Origin: Flavivirga rizhaonensis
GTDB lineage: Bacteria; Bacteroidota; Bacteroidia; Flavobacteriales; Flavobacteriaceae
Direction of reading: 5' to 3'
Length of the DNA: 57,876 bases
Assembly: GCF_004791695.1 (NCBI RefSeq)
Contig: NZ_SRSO01000030.1
Location: 1 to 57,876, forward strand
Under the pieces are notes generated by a model. That model saw only the letters and a list, made by a program, of their open reading frames with translations. It was not told where the DNA came from and did not search any database. Both the position numbers and the translations under genes were made by a program. This document shows positions 46,126 through 55,897 of this stretch, piece after piece. Positions within the stretch are counted from its first letter, which is position 1; each line of letters opens with the position of its first letter.

Positions 46126-47547
46126 ATGAATCTTACCAAGTATCTTAAATTATTTGGCTTCTTAATTGTCCTTGGACCTTTGGTGTCATGTAACGTTAAT
46201 AATAAACTTTATAATGTTAATGATTTTGGTGCCGTTGGTGATAGTACAATCATAAATACAAAAGCCATTCAAAGTGCCATAGATGCATGTTCTAAGAACG
46301 GAGGAGGAACAGTATTAATTTCTAAAGGTATTTATATTAGCGGAACCGTATTACTAAAAAATAATGTAACACTTCACATTGATGAAAATTCTAAACTCGT
46401 TGGGAGTTCAAATCCAATAGACTATCAGAGTATTGATACGTTTATAGACGCTACAGGACAGGAAAGAGGAACTTGTTTAATTGGCGCTATGAATGCCAAA
46501 AACATTGGTATAGTGGGTAAAGGTATTATAGATGGAAACGGTGCTGCATTTCTTCAAAAAAACCTGATTCAAAAAATGAAAACATTAGGTATAGAAGAAA
46601 CTAAAAACTTTGGTAAAAACCGTCCATTTTTATTACGTTTTGTGAAATCTTCAAAAATAAACCTGAAAGATATTACATTAAAGCAAGCGGCGGCGTGGGC
46701 GTGTCATTTTTATCAATCAAATAGTATAATCGTTAACAATATTACTATTTATAATCATGCCAATAAAAATAACGATGGTATTGATTTAGATTCTAGTCAC
46801 GATGCTGTGATAACCCATTGCAATATAAATTCTGAAGACGATGCCATTTGTATTAAATCCACCAGCCCCTTACCAACATATAATGTTAAAATTGATAATT
46901 GTAATTTAAAAAGTGATTGGGGTGCTATAAAATTTGGAACAGAGTCTATGGGCGATTTTTATAATATTGATATTAGAAATAGTAAAGTTTATGACACCAA
47001 AGGAGGTGGTATTAAAATATTAAGTGTAGATGGGGCCAACATTCATAATATAACCATAGACAGCATTGAAATGAATAATGTAGATATGCCCATATTTATA
47101 CGCTTAGGTGAGCGATTAAGAACGTATAGGGATTCAGAGATACAACCTGTAGGTTCAATAACTGACATTAAAATAAGTAATGTGAATGCTGTAACTCGGA
47201 GTTTAGAACATTCCAGAGTTAACCCACCCACTGGAATTTTTATTACAGGAACTCCAAACCATAAAATAGGAACCATTAACTTGGAGAATATAAAAATTAA
47301 ACTTCCGGGAGGTGGTTTAAAAGCCAATGTTGTTGAGGTTTTAGAGGATGAAAAAAAATATCCTGAATTCACGTTTTTTGGAGTACTTCCTGCTTATGGT
47401 ATCTATGGAAGACATATTGAAAATTTGAACATAGGCACTACTACATTTAATATTGCTACAAAGGACGAAAGGAAGTCTATTATTTTTGACGATGTTGAAT
47501 CTCATGTTATAGATAGAAGTAAGCTGAAAGCCATAATAAATGAATAA
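46126..47547 (+). CDS. GH28-like right-handed beta-helix glycosidase B (lipoprotein)
   Basis: A 473-residue paralogue of the preceding protein with a lipoprotein signal (LVSC near residue 22). Start of the fold: YNVNDFGAVGDSTIINTKAI. Motifs: KNNDGIDLDSS (Asp near 217), NSEDDAICIKS (Asp pair near 239), SMGDFYNI and GGGIKI. As in copy A, the canonical GHG histidine is replaced by GDF. One copy appears freely secreted and one lipid-anchored, which suggests sequential action on the polymer or on imported oligosaccharides. Confidence 0.83.
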   Translation: MNLTKYLKLFGFLIVLGPLVSCNVNNKLYNVNDFGAVGDSTIINTKAIQSAIDACSKNGGGTVLISKGIYISGTVLLKNNVTLHIDENSKLVGSSNPIDYQSIDTFIDATGQERGTCLIGAMNAKNIGIVGKGIIDGNGAAFLQKNLIQKMKTLGIEETKNFGKNRPFLLRFVKSSKINLKDITLKQAAAWACHFYQSNSIIVNNITIYNHANKNNDGIDLDSSHDAVITHCNINSEDDAICIKSTSPLPTYNVKIDNCNLKSDWGAIKFGTESMGDFYNIDIRNSKVYDTKGGGIKILSVDGANIHNITIDSIEMNNVDMPIFIRLGERLRTYRDSEIQPVGSITDIKISNVNAVTRSLEHSRVNPPTGIFITGTPNHKIGTINLENIKIKLPGGGLKANVVEVLEDEKKYPEFTFFGVLPAYGIYGRHIENLNIGTTTFNIATKDERKSIIFDDVESHVIDRSKLKAIINE

Positions 47548-47845
47548 AAAACGGGAAGAATTAAGTATTAAGGAATAGGGTGTACTTTTTCCTGTTGAAA
47601 TGTGCAAATATAATCTGAATTGGGGTTCAATTTTTTGAATCTGAAAAGGAGTTGATTGAAAATTGATTAGATAATACTCCAAAGACCAAAAGGAAAGACA
47701 GAGTTCGTTAAAATAATAACAGACAAGACAAAAGCCAGTTTTCAATATTGTAAAAAGAAGCTTAAAAGTATAGTTTGATTAAAAGTTGATGCAATTTTAA
47801 ACTACTATTTTTTACGAAATTAATTAAATCATAAAACATAATATA

Positions 47846-49399
47846 ATGACTATATACAACAAACTTTTCCTTACCCTTCTTGTGCTTTCATCTATAGTCT
47901 CTAATGGTCAAAATAATAAAATCAGTAAACCAAATGTATTGATTATTTATACAGATGACCACAGATATACAGGCGTACATAGTTTAGGCGGTATGCAGGT
48001 AAAAACACCAAATATGGATGCCTTGGCTAATGAAGGTATTGTTTTTGAAAACGCCTATTTAATGGGAGCCTTTTCTGGAGCAACCTGTATTCCAAGTAGA
48101 GCGATGTTACTATCTGGTAGACAATTGTTTTCGCTAAGGGGGCAAGGGCATTCTATACCAGAAGACCATGTTACTATCGGAGAAGCATTTCAAAAGGCAG
48201 GATATATGTCACATATCGTTGGGAAATGGCATCAAGACAATAAGTCCTTGGTACGGTCCTTTAATTCGGGTAGTACTATTATGGGGCGTGGTGTATATCT
48301 AGTTGATCATTTTAGAATGCCCCTGTGGGATTGGGATAAAAAAGGAAACTTTAGCGCTGAAGATGCCTATTTACTTGTAAATGGGGAAAAAGGAAAAGTT
48401 GAACGACGACAATTAACCAAAGATGATAAAAAAGGGTCTACGGGAACTGAATTGAACGGACCACACACATCAGAGATTTTTGCTGAAAATGCGTCAAACT
48501 TTATAAGGAATTGCAAAAAAAACAAACCTTTTTTTATGTATTTAGCGTTTCATGCGCCTCACGATCCACGTCAAGCACCACAACACTATAAGGACATGTA
48601 CCCATCAGATAGCATACAATTACCTCCTTCGTATATGGATCAGCATCCTTTTGATAATGGCCATATGGTTCTACGAGACGAAGCGCTAGCGCCTTGGCCA
48701 AGGACTCCAGAAATAGCGAAAAAAGAATTGGCAGACTATTATGCAATAATTACACATTTAGATGACCAAATAGGAAAAGTTATTGCCACACTTAAGGCAA
48801 CAGGAGCCTATGAAAACACATTGATTGTTTTTGCAGGTGATAGCGGGTTAGCGGTTGGAAATCATGGTTTAATGGGTAAACAAAATATTTATGATGAAGA
48901 TGGGGTGCATATACCGTTGGTTTTTTCTGGAGGATTTATGAAGACAAAAGGTATTAGAAAAAATGCATTAAGTTATACACACGATATATTTCCAACCATC
49001 TGCAATCTAGTTAATATTCCAATTCCTGAGTCTGTTAATGGTAAGAGCTTAGTTCCCGTAATTAATAATAGTACAGAGCAAGTTAGAGATTATACTTATC
49101 ATGCTTATAGACAATTTCAACGTGCCTATAGAAAAGGGGATTATAAATTAATTGAATATGTTAGAGCAAAAGATTCCAAAAAACAAAAAGGGATAGAACT
49201 TGAATTCGAATCTGGCTCAAGGGTTACACAATTATTCAATGTTGAAAAAGACCCTTGGGAAACTCAAGACTTGTCTTTCTTCCCTGAATTTAAAGAGGTA
49301 GTGTTACAAATGAGAAAAGAGATGAAGCAGAAAGCCGTTTTACTGGGAGATAAAAAAGAAAGTATTAATGAACGTTATGATTTTTGGGATTATTATTAA
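47846..49399 (+). CDS. Family S1 sulfatase (secreted)
   Basis: A 517-residue sulfatase with a signal peptide ending near NGQ. It has NVLIIYTDDHRYTG, the activation motif CIPSRAMLLSGR with Cys near 81, GKWHQD, FFMYLAFHAPHDPRQAPQH, and GDSGLAVGNHGLMGKQ where the usual Asp-His of the metal site reads Asp-Ser. It shares long stretches with the sulfatase at 40409-41929. The change from TADHG to AGDSG near the metal site is worth noting. It starts 298 bases after the GH28 gene, with no gene in the gap, and may have its own promoter. Confidence 0.92.
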   Translation: MTIYNKLFLTLLVLSSIVSNGQNNKISKPNVLIIYTDDHRYTGVHSLGGMQVKTPNMDALANEGIVFENAYLMGAFSGATCIPSRAMLLSGRQLFSLRGQGHSIPEDHVTIGEAFQKAGYMSHIVGKWHQDNKSLVRSFNSGSTIMGRGVYLVDHFRMPLWDWDKKGNFSAEDAYLLVNGEKGKVERRQLTKDDKKGSTGTELNGPHTSEIFAENASNFIRNCKKNKPFFMYLAFHAPHDPRQAPQHYKDMYPSDSIQLPPSYMDQHPFDNGHMVLRDEALAPWPRTPEIAKKELADYYAIITHLDDQIGKVIATLKATGAYENTLIVFAGDSGLAVGNHGLMGKQNIYDEDGVHIPLVFSGGFMKTKGIRKNALSYTHDIFPTICNLVNIPIPESVNGKSLVPVINNSTEQVRDYTYHAYRQFQRAYRKGDYKLIEYVRAKDSKKQKGIELEFESGSRVTQLFNVEKDPWETQDLSFFPEFKEVVLQMRKEMKQKAVLLGDKKESINERYDFWDYY

Positions 49400-49487
49400 A
49401 ATGAATTTTATAAGTATAGGTGTAATGAACAAGACTTAATCTGACAGACAGTTATTATTTGCAGTTTATAATGCTTTGTTTTCCAGT

Positions 49488-50975
49488 CTAATCCTTTTTT
49501 TTACGTTTCTCAACTAATTTATCATATTCAGGAGCACGTCTATCAAAATCGTAGGTGTCGAAAATATCACCATAACCAGTAAGCCTAGGGTCTCCTTGTT
49601 TTTTTAGTTGCTTGAAAAGTTGTTTTTTTAAAGCATTCTTAATTTTTAAATACTTTGGGTTTTCTGCCAAATTAGTTAAACATTCAGGGTCATCTTTAAT
49701 GTTATAAAGTTCTTCTTTAGGTCGTTTTCCATAACATAAATCATAGATAGTTGTTCCTGGTTTTTCTTCCATAGTAGCCACTTTGGTTGGACTCCAATCG
49801 GTATCTCTAAAACCAGCTTCTAGGGTGCCACATGGCCAACGATTAGGTTCAAAATTGTGCATGTATACAAAATCACCTTTATGAATGCTACGCACAGGGT
49901 ATGACCAGCCGTTTGGTCTACACATGTCATTACGTTCTCTGCCTGTGTACACTTCTAAGCGATTTCTTGGTTTATCTTTAAAAATATCCATCAAGCTTTT
50001 GCCTTCAATAGGTTGCATCTCGCTTTTGTTTTCTTTAATCCCAGCAGCTTTAAGAAATGTTGGTGCAATATCAACAAAGCTTGCAAAATCATTTACAATT
50101 CTACCAGGGCTTGAAACTTCCTTAGGCCACTTCACAGCAAAAGGAACGCGTGTAGCAAATTCATGTGGGTGACCTTTAAATCTAGGAAAGGGCATGCTGT
50201 TATCTGAGGTTACGATTATTAGTGTATTATCTAATTCCCCTGTTTCTTTTAAATATTGTAAAATTTCGCCTAAATGTTGGTCAAAATATTCTACTTCAAA
50301 AGCATAATCTAAAATATCATGTTTTGTAGCTTCAGAATCTACCCAAAAAGAGGGCATAAAATCTAGATCTTCAATTTTTTTACCATGCTTTACCCCAGAT
50401 TTATATTCGTAACCTCTGTGTGGTTCTTTGCAGCCATACCAAAAGAAAAAAGGTTGATCTTTAGGTCTGTCTGCAAGAAATTGTTTGAAATTTGCAGAAT
50501 AATCATACGTGTTTATTCCTTTAGCAGGAACAAATTCTCTTTTTAAATTATTGTATTCTTTACCCGTTAAATTACGACCTTCAGGGTGAATTCCCGGATT
50601 CCAGCCTTTACCTGTAAAACCCGTAAAATAACCATGGTCTGTAAGTGTTTCAATAACACTTTTAAATTTATCTGGCCATGTTGGTTGGTGATTTGCTGCG
50701 GCTTCTAATTGCCAGGGGTTTCTACCTGTAATTAACACGGCTCTGGAAGGGGCACATTTGCTGCTAGGTGTATACATATGGTTAAACAACAAACCTTCCT
50801 TTGCAACAGTATCAAAATTAGGTGTATGTAAAAATTTAAAACCGTAAGAACTGGCATGTGACATATCATCCGCAATAGCAAAAAGAATATTAGGTCTTTT
50901 TACTGTTTGTGATATACTTACATTAACAAAAAAAGAAATGATTATTAAAATTAAGTGTCTCAAAGATTTTTTCAT
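49488..50975 (-). CDS. Family S1 sulfatase, N-sulfoglucosamine-type fold
   Basis: A 495-residue sulfatase. The signal peptide ends near SIS. Motifs: NILFAIADDMSHASSYG, CAPSRAVLITGRNPWQ with the formylglycine Cys near 74, TGKGWNPGIHPEGR, FFFWYGCKEPHRGYEY and VTSDNSMPFPRFKG. The overall layout is like bacterial relatives of heparan N-sulfatase, a group that in marine PULs also includes galactan and ulvan O-sulfatases, so substrate is open. Convergent with the previous sulfatase (88-base gap) and first of the minus-strand block at its 3' end. Confidence 0.92.
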   Translation of the reverse strand: MKKSLRHLILIIISFFVNVSISQTVKRPNILFAIADDMSHASSYGFKFLHTPNFDTVAKEGLLFNHMYTPSSKCAPSRAVLITGRNPWQLEAAANHQPTWPDKFKSVIETLTDHGYFTGFTGKGWNPGIHPEGRNLTGKEYNNLKREFVPAKGINTYDYSANFKQFLADRPKDQPFFFWYGCKEPHRGYEYKSGVKHGKKIEDLDFMPSFWVDSEATKHDILDYAFEVEYFDQHLGEILQYLKETGELDNTLIIVTSDNSMPFPRFKGHPHEFATRVPFAVKWPKEVSSPGRIVNDFASFVDIAPTFLKAAGIKENKSEMQPIEGKSLMDIFKDKPRNRLEVYTGRERNDMCRPNGWSYPVRSIHKGDFVYMHNFEPNRWPCGTLEAGFRDTDWSPTKVATMEEKPGTTIYDLCYGKRPKEELYNIKDDPECLTNLAENPKYLKIKNALKKQLFKQLKKQGDPRLTGYGDIFDTYDFDRRAPEYDKLVEKRKKKD

Positions 50976-51066
50976 GTTTTAGTTAAGTTATAATTTTATT
51001 AAATGCCATGAACTATTTAAGAAGTAGCCAGTTTACGTTTTGTTCATTCCAAATTTAGGACTAGTA

Positions 51067-52716
51067 TTAGTTTTTTAATACAACTTTGGGGGATTCATTG
51101 CCACGGGCATATTTTATTTTTTCTTTCCATATTTCCCTCATATGTTTTATTTGTATGGCATGATTTTTATCGAATGCCAGATTGGTGATTTCATCTGGGT
51201 CTTCAGATAAATTATACAATTCTTCAAATACAGGTTGCTCTCCTCGTAATGGGTTTTCTATATAAGCTCGATATTTAGCTACTTCAGGAAGGTATATTTT
51301 ATATAACATTTCCATCCTATTAATTCCTAGAAATTCGGTCATTTCCATTATTTCATTGGATTTCATGTTATCATTTCTATAGTATCTAATATATTTCCAT
51401 ATTTTATTCTGTACAGCTTCACAGCGAGGATTGCCAAACGTGTTAGACCAAAGATTCTCAGTATAGAGATATGCATGGACATCACTACTCTGCCCATCAA
51501 TAATTTTCCTAATGCTTTTTCCTTGGAAATGTTCTGGCATTTGTATTCCCGCATAATCAAGTAGTGTAGGTGCAACATCAATGGTTTGTACCAATGCATT
51601 ACTGACTTTTTCTCTAGCTTTTTTAGGCGCCATAGGATTGTAAACAATAAAAGGTACACGAGTACATACTTCATAGCACATAGCTTTTCCGGCCATTCCA
51701 AATTCTCCCCAGAATAATCCATGGTCTGACGTAAAAACAATTATGGTGTTTTTAGCTAAACCTTGTTGCTCAAGCTTAGCTCTTAAGCGACCAACCAAGG
51801 CATCAATACCAGTAACCGCTTGCATGTGGCGTAACTTTCGTTCTTTCATGGTTTCTGGTGTATAGGTAAAATCATATCCTAGTTGTCTGGCTTCAGTAAA
51901 AAGTAAATCTTCTGGTAGTTTTTGAGTTTTTATATCTTTTTTAGCAATATAATGGGTTGGTAATGGTATATCAATATCACGGTATAGTGTTTTATAGATA
52001 GTAGAATCACTTTCACGTTGTTCCATACGGCTTGTGGCTGCGCCGTGGGGAAGATTGAAATTAATATTCAAACAAAAAGGTTGGTTTACAGGGCGATTTT
52101 TCAAAAAATGTTCCGCACCTTTTAGTTTAAATTCATTACTAAAAAAATCGTTTATCCCCTCATTTAATATTTCAGCCTGAGTATCATTTTGAGCTCCGTT
52201 GAATATTTTATGTTTTTCTTTTGGATAAAAAAACAGATGACCGTGAGCACCATACCAATAATCAAAGGATTTTTCCATAACACCACTACTATAACCACCC
52301 TCTCCAATTGGACTATGGTTTTTGCCAATATACCCTGTATAATAGCCATTTTCGCGCATAATTACAGGGTATGATTGTTTCCATGCTTCTTTAGAAACAG
52401 CAGTTCCTGAGTTAAAATTAACACCATGCTTTCTTTCAAACTGGCTTAGTAAGATGGAGACCCTGCTAGGTGTGCAGATGGCACTGGTTACATGTGCATT
52501 TGTAAATAACACGCCCTCCTTGGCCAATTGATCTAGATTAGGAGTTTGGATAATCTGATTTCCATTTGCCCCTAGTAATTCAAACCTTTGGTCATCGGTA
52601 AGAATAAAAATAAAATTTGGCCGATTATTACTTTTTTGCGCAAGAGCTGAGGAAATAATAAATAACAGGATTACTTGCATTGAAAGTCTTGATGTGGAAT
52701 TGAATTTCATGATCAT
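51067..52716 (-). CDS. Family S1 sulfatase (secreted)
   Basis: A 549-residue sulfatase. Two Met codons two residues apart could start it; the signal peptide ends near ALAQ. Motifs: NFIFILTDDQRFELLGANG, CTPSRVSILLSQFERKHG with Cys near 81, GKNHSPIGEGGYSSGV, FCLNINFNLPHGAATSRM and TSDHGLFWGEFGMAGKAM. The insertion LSQFERKHGVNF after the activation motif is typical of a subgroup of algal-polysaccharide sulfatases. It lies between another sulfatase and GH3 on the same strand. It differs clearly from the other three in sequence, so the locus carries several sulfatase specificities. Confidence 0.92.
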   Translation of the reverse strand: MIMKFNSTSRLSMQVILLFIISSALAQKSNNRPNFIFILTDDQRFELLGANGNQIIQTPNLDQLAKEGVLFTNAHVTSAICTPSRVSILLSQFERKHGVNFNSGTAVSKEAWKQSYPVIMRENGYYTGYIGKNHSPIGEGGYSSGVMEKSFDYWYGAHGHLFFYPKEKHKIFNGAQNDTQAEILNEGINDFFSNEFKLKGAEHFLKNRPVNQPFCLNINFNLPHGAATSRMEQRESDSTIYKTLYRDIDIPLPTHYIAKKDIKTQKLPEDLLFTEARQLGYDFTYTPETMKERKLRHMQAVTGIDALVGRLRAKLEQQGLAKNTIIVFTSDHGLFWGEFGMAGKAMCYEVCTRVPFIVYNPMAPKKAREKVSNALVQTIDVAPTLLDYAGIQMPEHFQGKSIRKIIDGQSSDVHAYLYTENLWSNTFGNPRCEAVQNKIWKYIRYYRNDNMKSNEIMEMTEFLGINRMEMLYKIYLPEVAKYRAYIENPLRGEQPVFEELYNLSEDPDEITNLAFDKNHAIQIKHMREIWKEKIKYARGNESPKVVLKN

Positions 52717-52819
52717 TTTTATTATTTGAGTTATACACTAGCAGATTATAAAGTTATGATAAACACTTTTTTTGAGTCATTAATCCCGATCTATATATTA
52801 ACTCAGAGATACAATAGCC

Positions 52820-52835
52820 GCCCGACCGGTCAGGC
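52820..52835. repeat. GC-rich 16-base palindrome
   Basis: GCCCGACCGGTCAGGC forms a nearly perfect palindrome with one mismatch pair. It lies in an otherwise AT-rich gap between GH3 and the sulfatase, about 40 bases past the GH3 stop, and may end the GH3 transcript. Confidence 0.5.
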
Positions 52836-52873
52836 TGGGATTTTCTAATGTATAGAGCGGGTTAATCTTCTCG

Positions 52874-55519
52874 TTACTCAATTATGATTTTATCTCCTGT
52901 TAACTTAATTGTGCTCTTCAATATTTTTTCTGAAGCAATAGCTTTTTTGTTTTTAACTTCTGGTGAACAATTTCCTATAAATATATCTACATCTCCTGGT
53001 TTTACCTCACGTTCAAATTTTCTATTCACATAAGCCAAGTCTTTAGGTTTAAGTGTGAATATTATTTTTTCTGTTTTTCCTTTTTTTATGTGTATACGTT
53101 TAAATGCTTTGAGTGAAGATATAGGAACCGGCATATCGGCATCTTTGATATGTACATAAACCTGCACCACTTCATCACCATCATATTTTCCAGTGTTGGT
53201 AACGTCTACCGATATTTCTAAATCTTGATTAGTACTAGATTCCGAAGAAACTTTTAGGTTACTATACTTAAATTTGGTATAACTTAATCCATGACCAAAC
53301 CTAAAATTAGGTGTGCCAGTAAAGTATTTATAGGTTCTGTTTTTCATACTAAAATCTCTAAAGTCTGGTAAATCCTTTTCAGACTTATAAAATGTTACGG
53401 CTGTTCTTCCTGCTGGGTTGTAATCACCAAATAGAACATCTGCAACCGCCAGTCCGCCTGCCTGCCCTGGGAACCATGCATCTAGAATGGCGTTTACTTT
53501 TAAATCTTCAGGAGTGAGTGCCGTCATACTCCCATTAACAAGTACCATAATTACTGGCTTTCCTGTTTTTAATAATTTAGAAAGTAACTGTTGTTGCTTG
53601 TTAGAAAGGCCAATAAATTCACGATCGTTTTGCTCATCTTCAAACACATTGCTTGACCCACCAGAAAAAATAATAATATCTGATTTATTAGCCATTTCTA
53701 AAGCTTGGTTTACAGGGTCTATACCAGGTTTTTTCCAATTGAAATGCATATCGTTTTTACCTTGCGTTTTATTTACAAATACCTCTAATTTGTATTTTTC
53801 TCCCGCTTTTAAAGTGTAGGTGTCTTTAAGGACTTGGTATTTCTGCCAGTTTCCTTTTCTATCTCTATCACGGTATACGATAGTATCGTTATTTATAACT
53901 AGACCAAAACCTTGTCCACCTTCCATAGAAAGCAAATACTCGCCTGAAATTTTGGGAGTGAGATATCCCCTAAACTTAACCGAATTAGCATTCCACCTTT
54001 GTTCGTCTACAATAGATTTCCACTCGTAAGTATAATCTACTTCATCAACAATATCTTCTTTGACCAACTTTTTAAAATCTGGTTCATAGAAAAATTCCGC
54101 TTTAAGCCCAGGTTTGCCATCGGGAGTTGTAAGTACCGATTTAGGTACTAATTCCATATAATCTTCATCTCCATGAATAGTGCCTTTTGCATAATTTATA
54201 GTGATGCCTTTCTCTTTGGCCTTAGCTTCAATACCTTCGTAAATCGTATAGATTTTGTCTGGTATTCCGGTATAGTTTCCTGTTAAAACATGTGAATTTT
54301 TTACACTGGGACCAATAAGAGCAATAGACTTCACTTTTTTAGTAATAGGAAGTGTCTTGTCGTTTTTTAATAAAGTCATTGATTTTTGTGCTGCTTCAAG
54401 GGCTAGTTTTTTATGAGCATCAGATTGAATGACATCCGGACTTATTTTACTGTATGCACACATTTCTTGAGGGTCAAACAATCCTAGTTGCATCTTTATT
54501 TTTATGGTTCTGTATAATGCATTATCAATTTCTGCTTCAGTGAGATAGCCTTTTTCCAGTGCTGCTTTCATGTGCGTTTCGAATTGATCTCCGCAATTAA
54601 GATCTACGCCAGCTTTTATGGATAGTCCCACAGCTTCTTCTTGAGTAGCCACTCGTTTTTGAACATTGGAAGCCGTTGATAACGAACCGCAATCGGTAAC
54701 TACATAGCCATCAAAACCCCACTGATCTCTTAATAATGACGTAGTGAGATATTTTGATGTTACACATGATTCCCAATTGAGCATATTGTAGGCACCCATA
54801 ATACCTTTGGCTCCCCCTTCTTTTACAACAGCTTCAAATGCAGGTTTATAAGTTTCCAAAAGGTCTATTTCGCTTACAATGCGGTTTTCGTAGGTTTTAC
54901 CAACTTCAGGACCGTTGTGTACCATAAAGTGTTTAGGACAAGAAATGGCTTTTAGATACTTGGGGTCATCTCCTTGAATCCCTTTTACAAAAGCGACTCC
55001 CATTCTAGACGTTAGGTGTGGGTCTTCGCCATAGGTTTCCTGATTTCGGCCCCAACGTGGGTCTCTTACCAAATTAATGTTAGGCGACCAGAATGAAAGA
55101 TTAGCGCCCTCTCCATTATTGTATTTTGCTCTAGCCTCGGTTGAAATTGCGCTTGCCACTCTTAGCATGAGGGCATCATCCCAGGTTGCGCCCAAGCCTA
55201 TACTTTGCGGAAACATCGTGGCCCGTTTCATGCCCAAACCATGCAAAGCTTCGCCTTGCCATGCAAAATCTGAAATTCCTAATCGTTCAATTTTTGAATT
55301 GTAACTCTTGGTCCATTGGATTTTCTCATCGATGGTTAGCCTATCAATGAGGTCATAAATTCTCTCATCTAAAGGAAGCGTTGGGTTCATAAAAGGAAAA
55401 TTTTTGCTGTTGGTTGCGTTAATTCCTTCTTTTGCTTTTTGTCCTGCTGGTGCCCATACTTGAGCATTTAACATAGATAGTGATAACATACAGGCAAACA
55501 GTAGTATAGTTTTTTTCAT
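52874..55519 (-). CDS. GH3 glycosidase with inserted PA14 domain
   Basis: An 881-residue secreted exo-glycosidase (signal MKKTILLFACMLSLSMLNAQ). The N-terminal TIM barrel (about 50-370) has the nucleophile Asp in GYVVTDCGSLSTA near 276 and substrate-loop motifs GLGATWDDALMLRVA and DPRWGRNQETYGEDP. The second alpha/beta domain is split by a PA14 insertion (about 470-595, GLKAEFFYEP to FNWKKPG), followed by ALTPEDLKVNAILDAWFPGQ. An FN3-like domain closes the protein (MPVPISSLKAFKRI). PA14-GH3 enzymes are mostly beta-glucosidases or beta-xylosidases. With the GH43 next door, xylose removal is a reasonable guess. Confidence 0.92.
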   Translation of the reverse strand: MKKTILLFACMLSLSMLNAQVWAPAGQKAKEGINATNSKNFPFMNPTLPLDERIYDLIDRLTIDEKIQWTKSYNSKIERLGISDFAWQGEALHGLGMKRATMFPQSIGLGATWDDALMLRVASAISTEARAKYNNGEGANLSFWSPNINLVRDPRWGRNQETYGEDPHLTSRMGVAFVKGIQGDDPKYLKAISCPKHFMVHNGPEVGKTYENRIVSEIDLLETYKPAFEAVVKEGGAKGIMGAYNMLNWESCVTSKYLTTSLLRDQWGFDGYVVTDCGSLSTASNVQKRVATQEEAVGLSIKAGVDLNCGDQFETHMKAALEKGYLTEAEIDNALYRTIKIKMQLGLFDPQEMCAYSKISPDVIQSDAHKKLALEAAQKSMTLLKNDKTLPITKKVKSIALIGPSVKNSHVLTGNYTGIPDKIYTIYEGIEAKAKEKGITINYAKGTIHGDEDYMELVPKSVLTTPDGKPGLKAEFFYEPDFKKLVKEDIVDEVDYTYEWKSIVDEQRWNANSVKFRGYLTPKISGEYLLSMEGGQGFGLVINNDTIVYRDRDRKGNWQKYQVLKDTYTLKAGEKYKLEVFVNKTQGKNDMHFNWKKPGIDPVNQALEMANKSDIIIFSGGSSNVFEDEQNDREFIGLSNKQQQLLSKLLKTGKPVIMVLVNGSMTALTPEDLKVNAILDAWFPGQAGGLAVADVLFGDYNPAGRTAVTFYKSEKDLPDFRDFSMKNRTYKYFTGTPNFRFGHGLSYTKFKYSNLKVSSESSTNQDLEISVDVTNTGKYDGDEVVQVYVHIKDADMPVPISSLKAFKRIHIKKGKTEKIIFTLKPKDLAYVNRKFEREVKPGDVDIFIGNCSPEVKNKKAIASEKILKSTIKLTGDKIIIE

Positions 55520-55575
55520 AAACCGACATTGTTTTTTGTTTTATAGTATTGTATATATAGGATCCTTTTAATATA

Positions 55576-55735
55576 GAACTCATCTTGACTTTTTCTATTT
55601 CCTAAAAAATGGCTAAAATTCGCCCATATGTTGTTACTTTTTTTATGCTTAGCACTGCTATGCCTTGCAAAAAATGCCTCATCTGAACAAATTTTATCTC
55701 ATTTTCGGTTAAAAACAAAAAGTCAAGATGAGTTC
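55576..55735. mobile_element. MITE-like element with 19-base terminal inverted repeats
   Basis: GAACTCATCTTGACTTTTT at 55576-55594 is repeated exactly in reverse complement at 55717-55735, enclosing about 120 bases without an ORF. ATA flanks both outer ends (55573-55575 and 55736-55738), which could be a target-site duplication. It fills most of the 380-base gap between GH43 and GH3. Best read as a miniature non-autonomous transposable element. The rest of the gap, to 55897, shows nothing else recognisable. Confidence 0.55.
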
Positions 55736-55897
55736 ATAGTTTGCAAACCATATTAAAAAGCTACTGTAATAATTTATTATGTAATACACAAAGTTATATT
55801 TTGTTGTGCTTGTTGTCAATTCGAATAATTGTTCTCATGGTTTATATAATAGCACGTATGTATATAATTGGAATTTTTACCAAAAAAAGCAAAGTAT

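Noticed and set aside
44611..47547. Pectin utilisation locus because of the GH28 genes
   Set aside because: No pectate lyase, GH105, GH78 or pectin esterase is present, and four sulfatases and GH16 point to a marine sulfated glycan.
47341..47745. 134-codon minus-strand ORF
   Set aside because: It overlaps the end of the GH28 gene and a gap, has no domain or signal that makes sense, and looks like a chance frame.
51363..51740. 125-codon ORF inside a sulfatase gene
   Set aside because: Shadow frame of the sulfatase, no independent motif.
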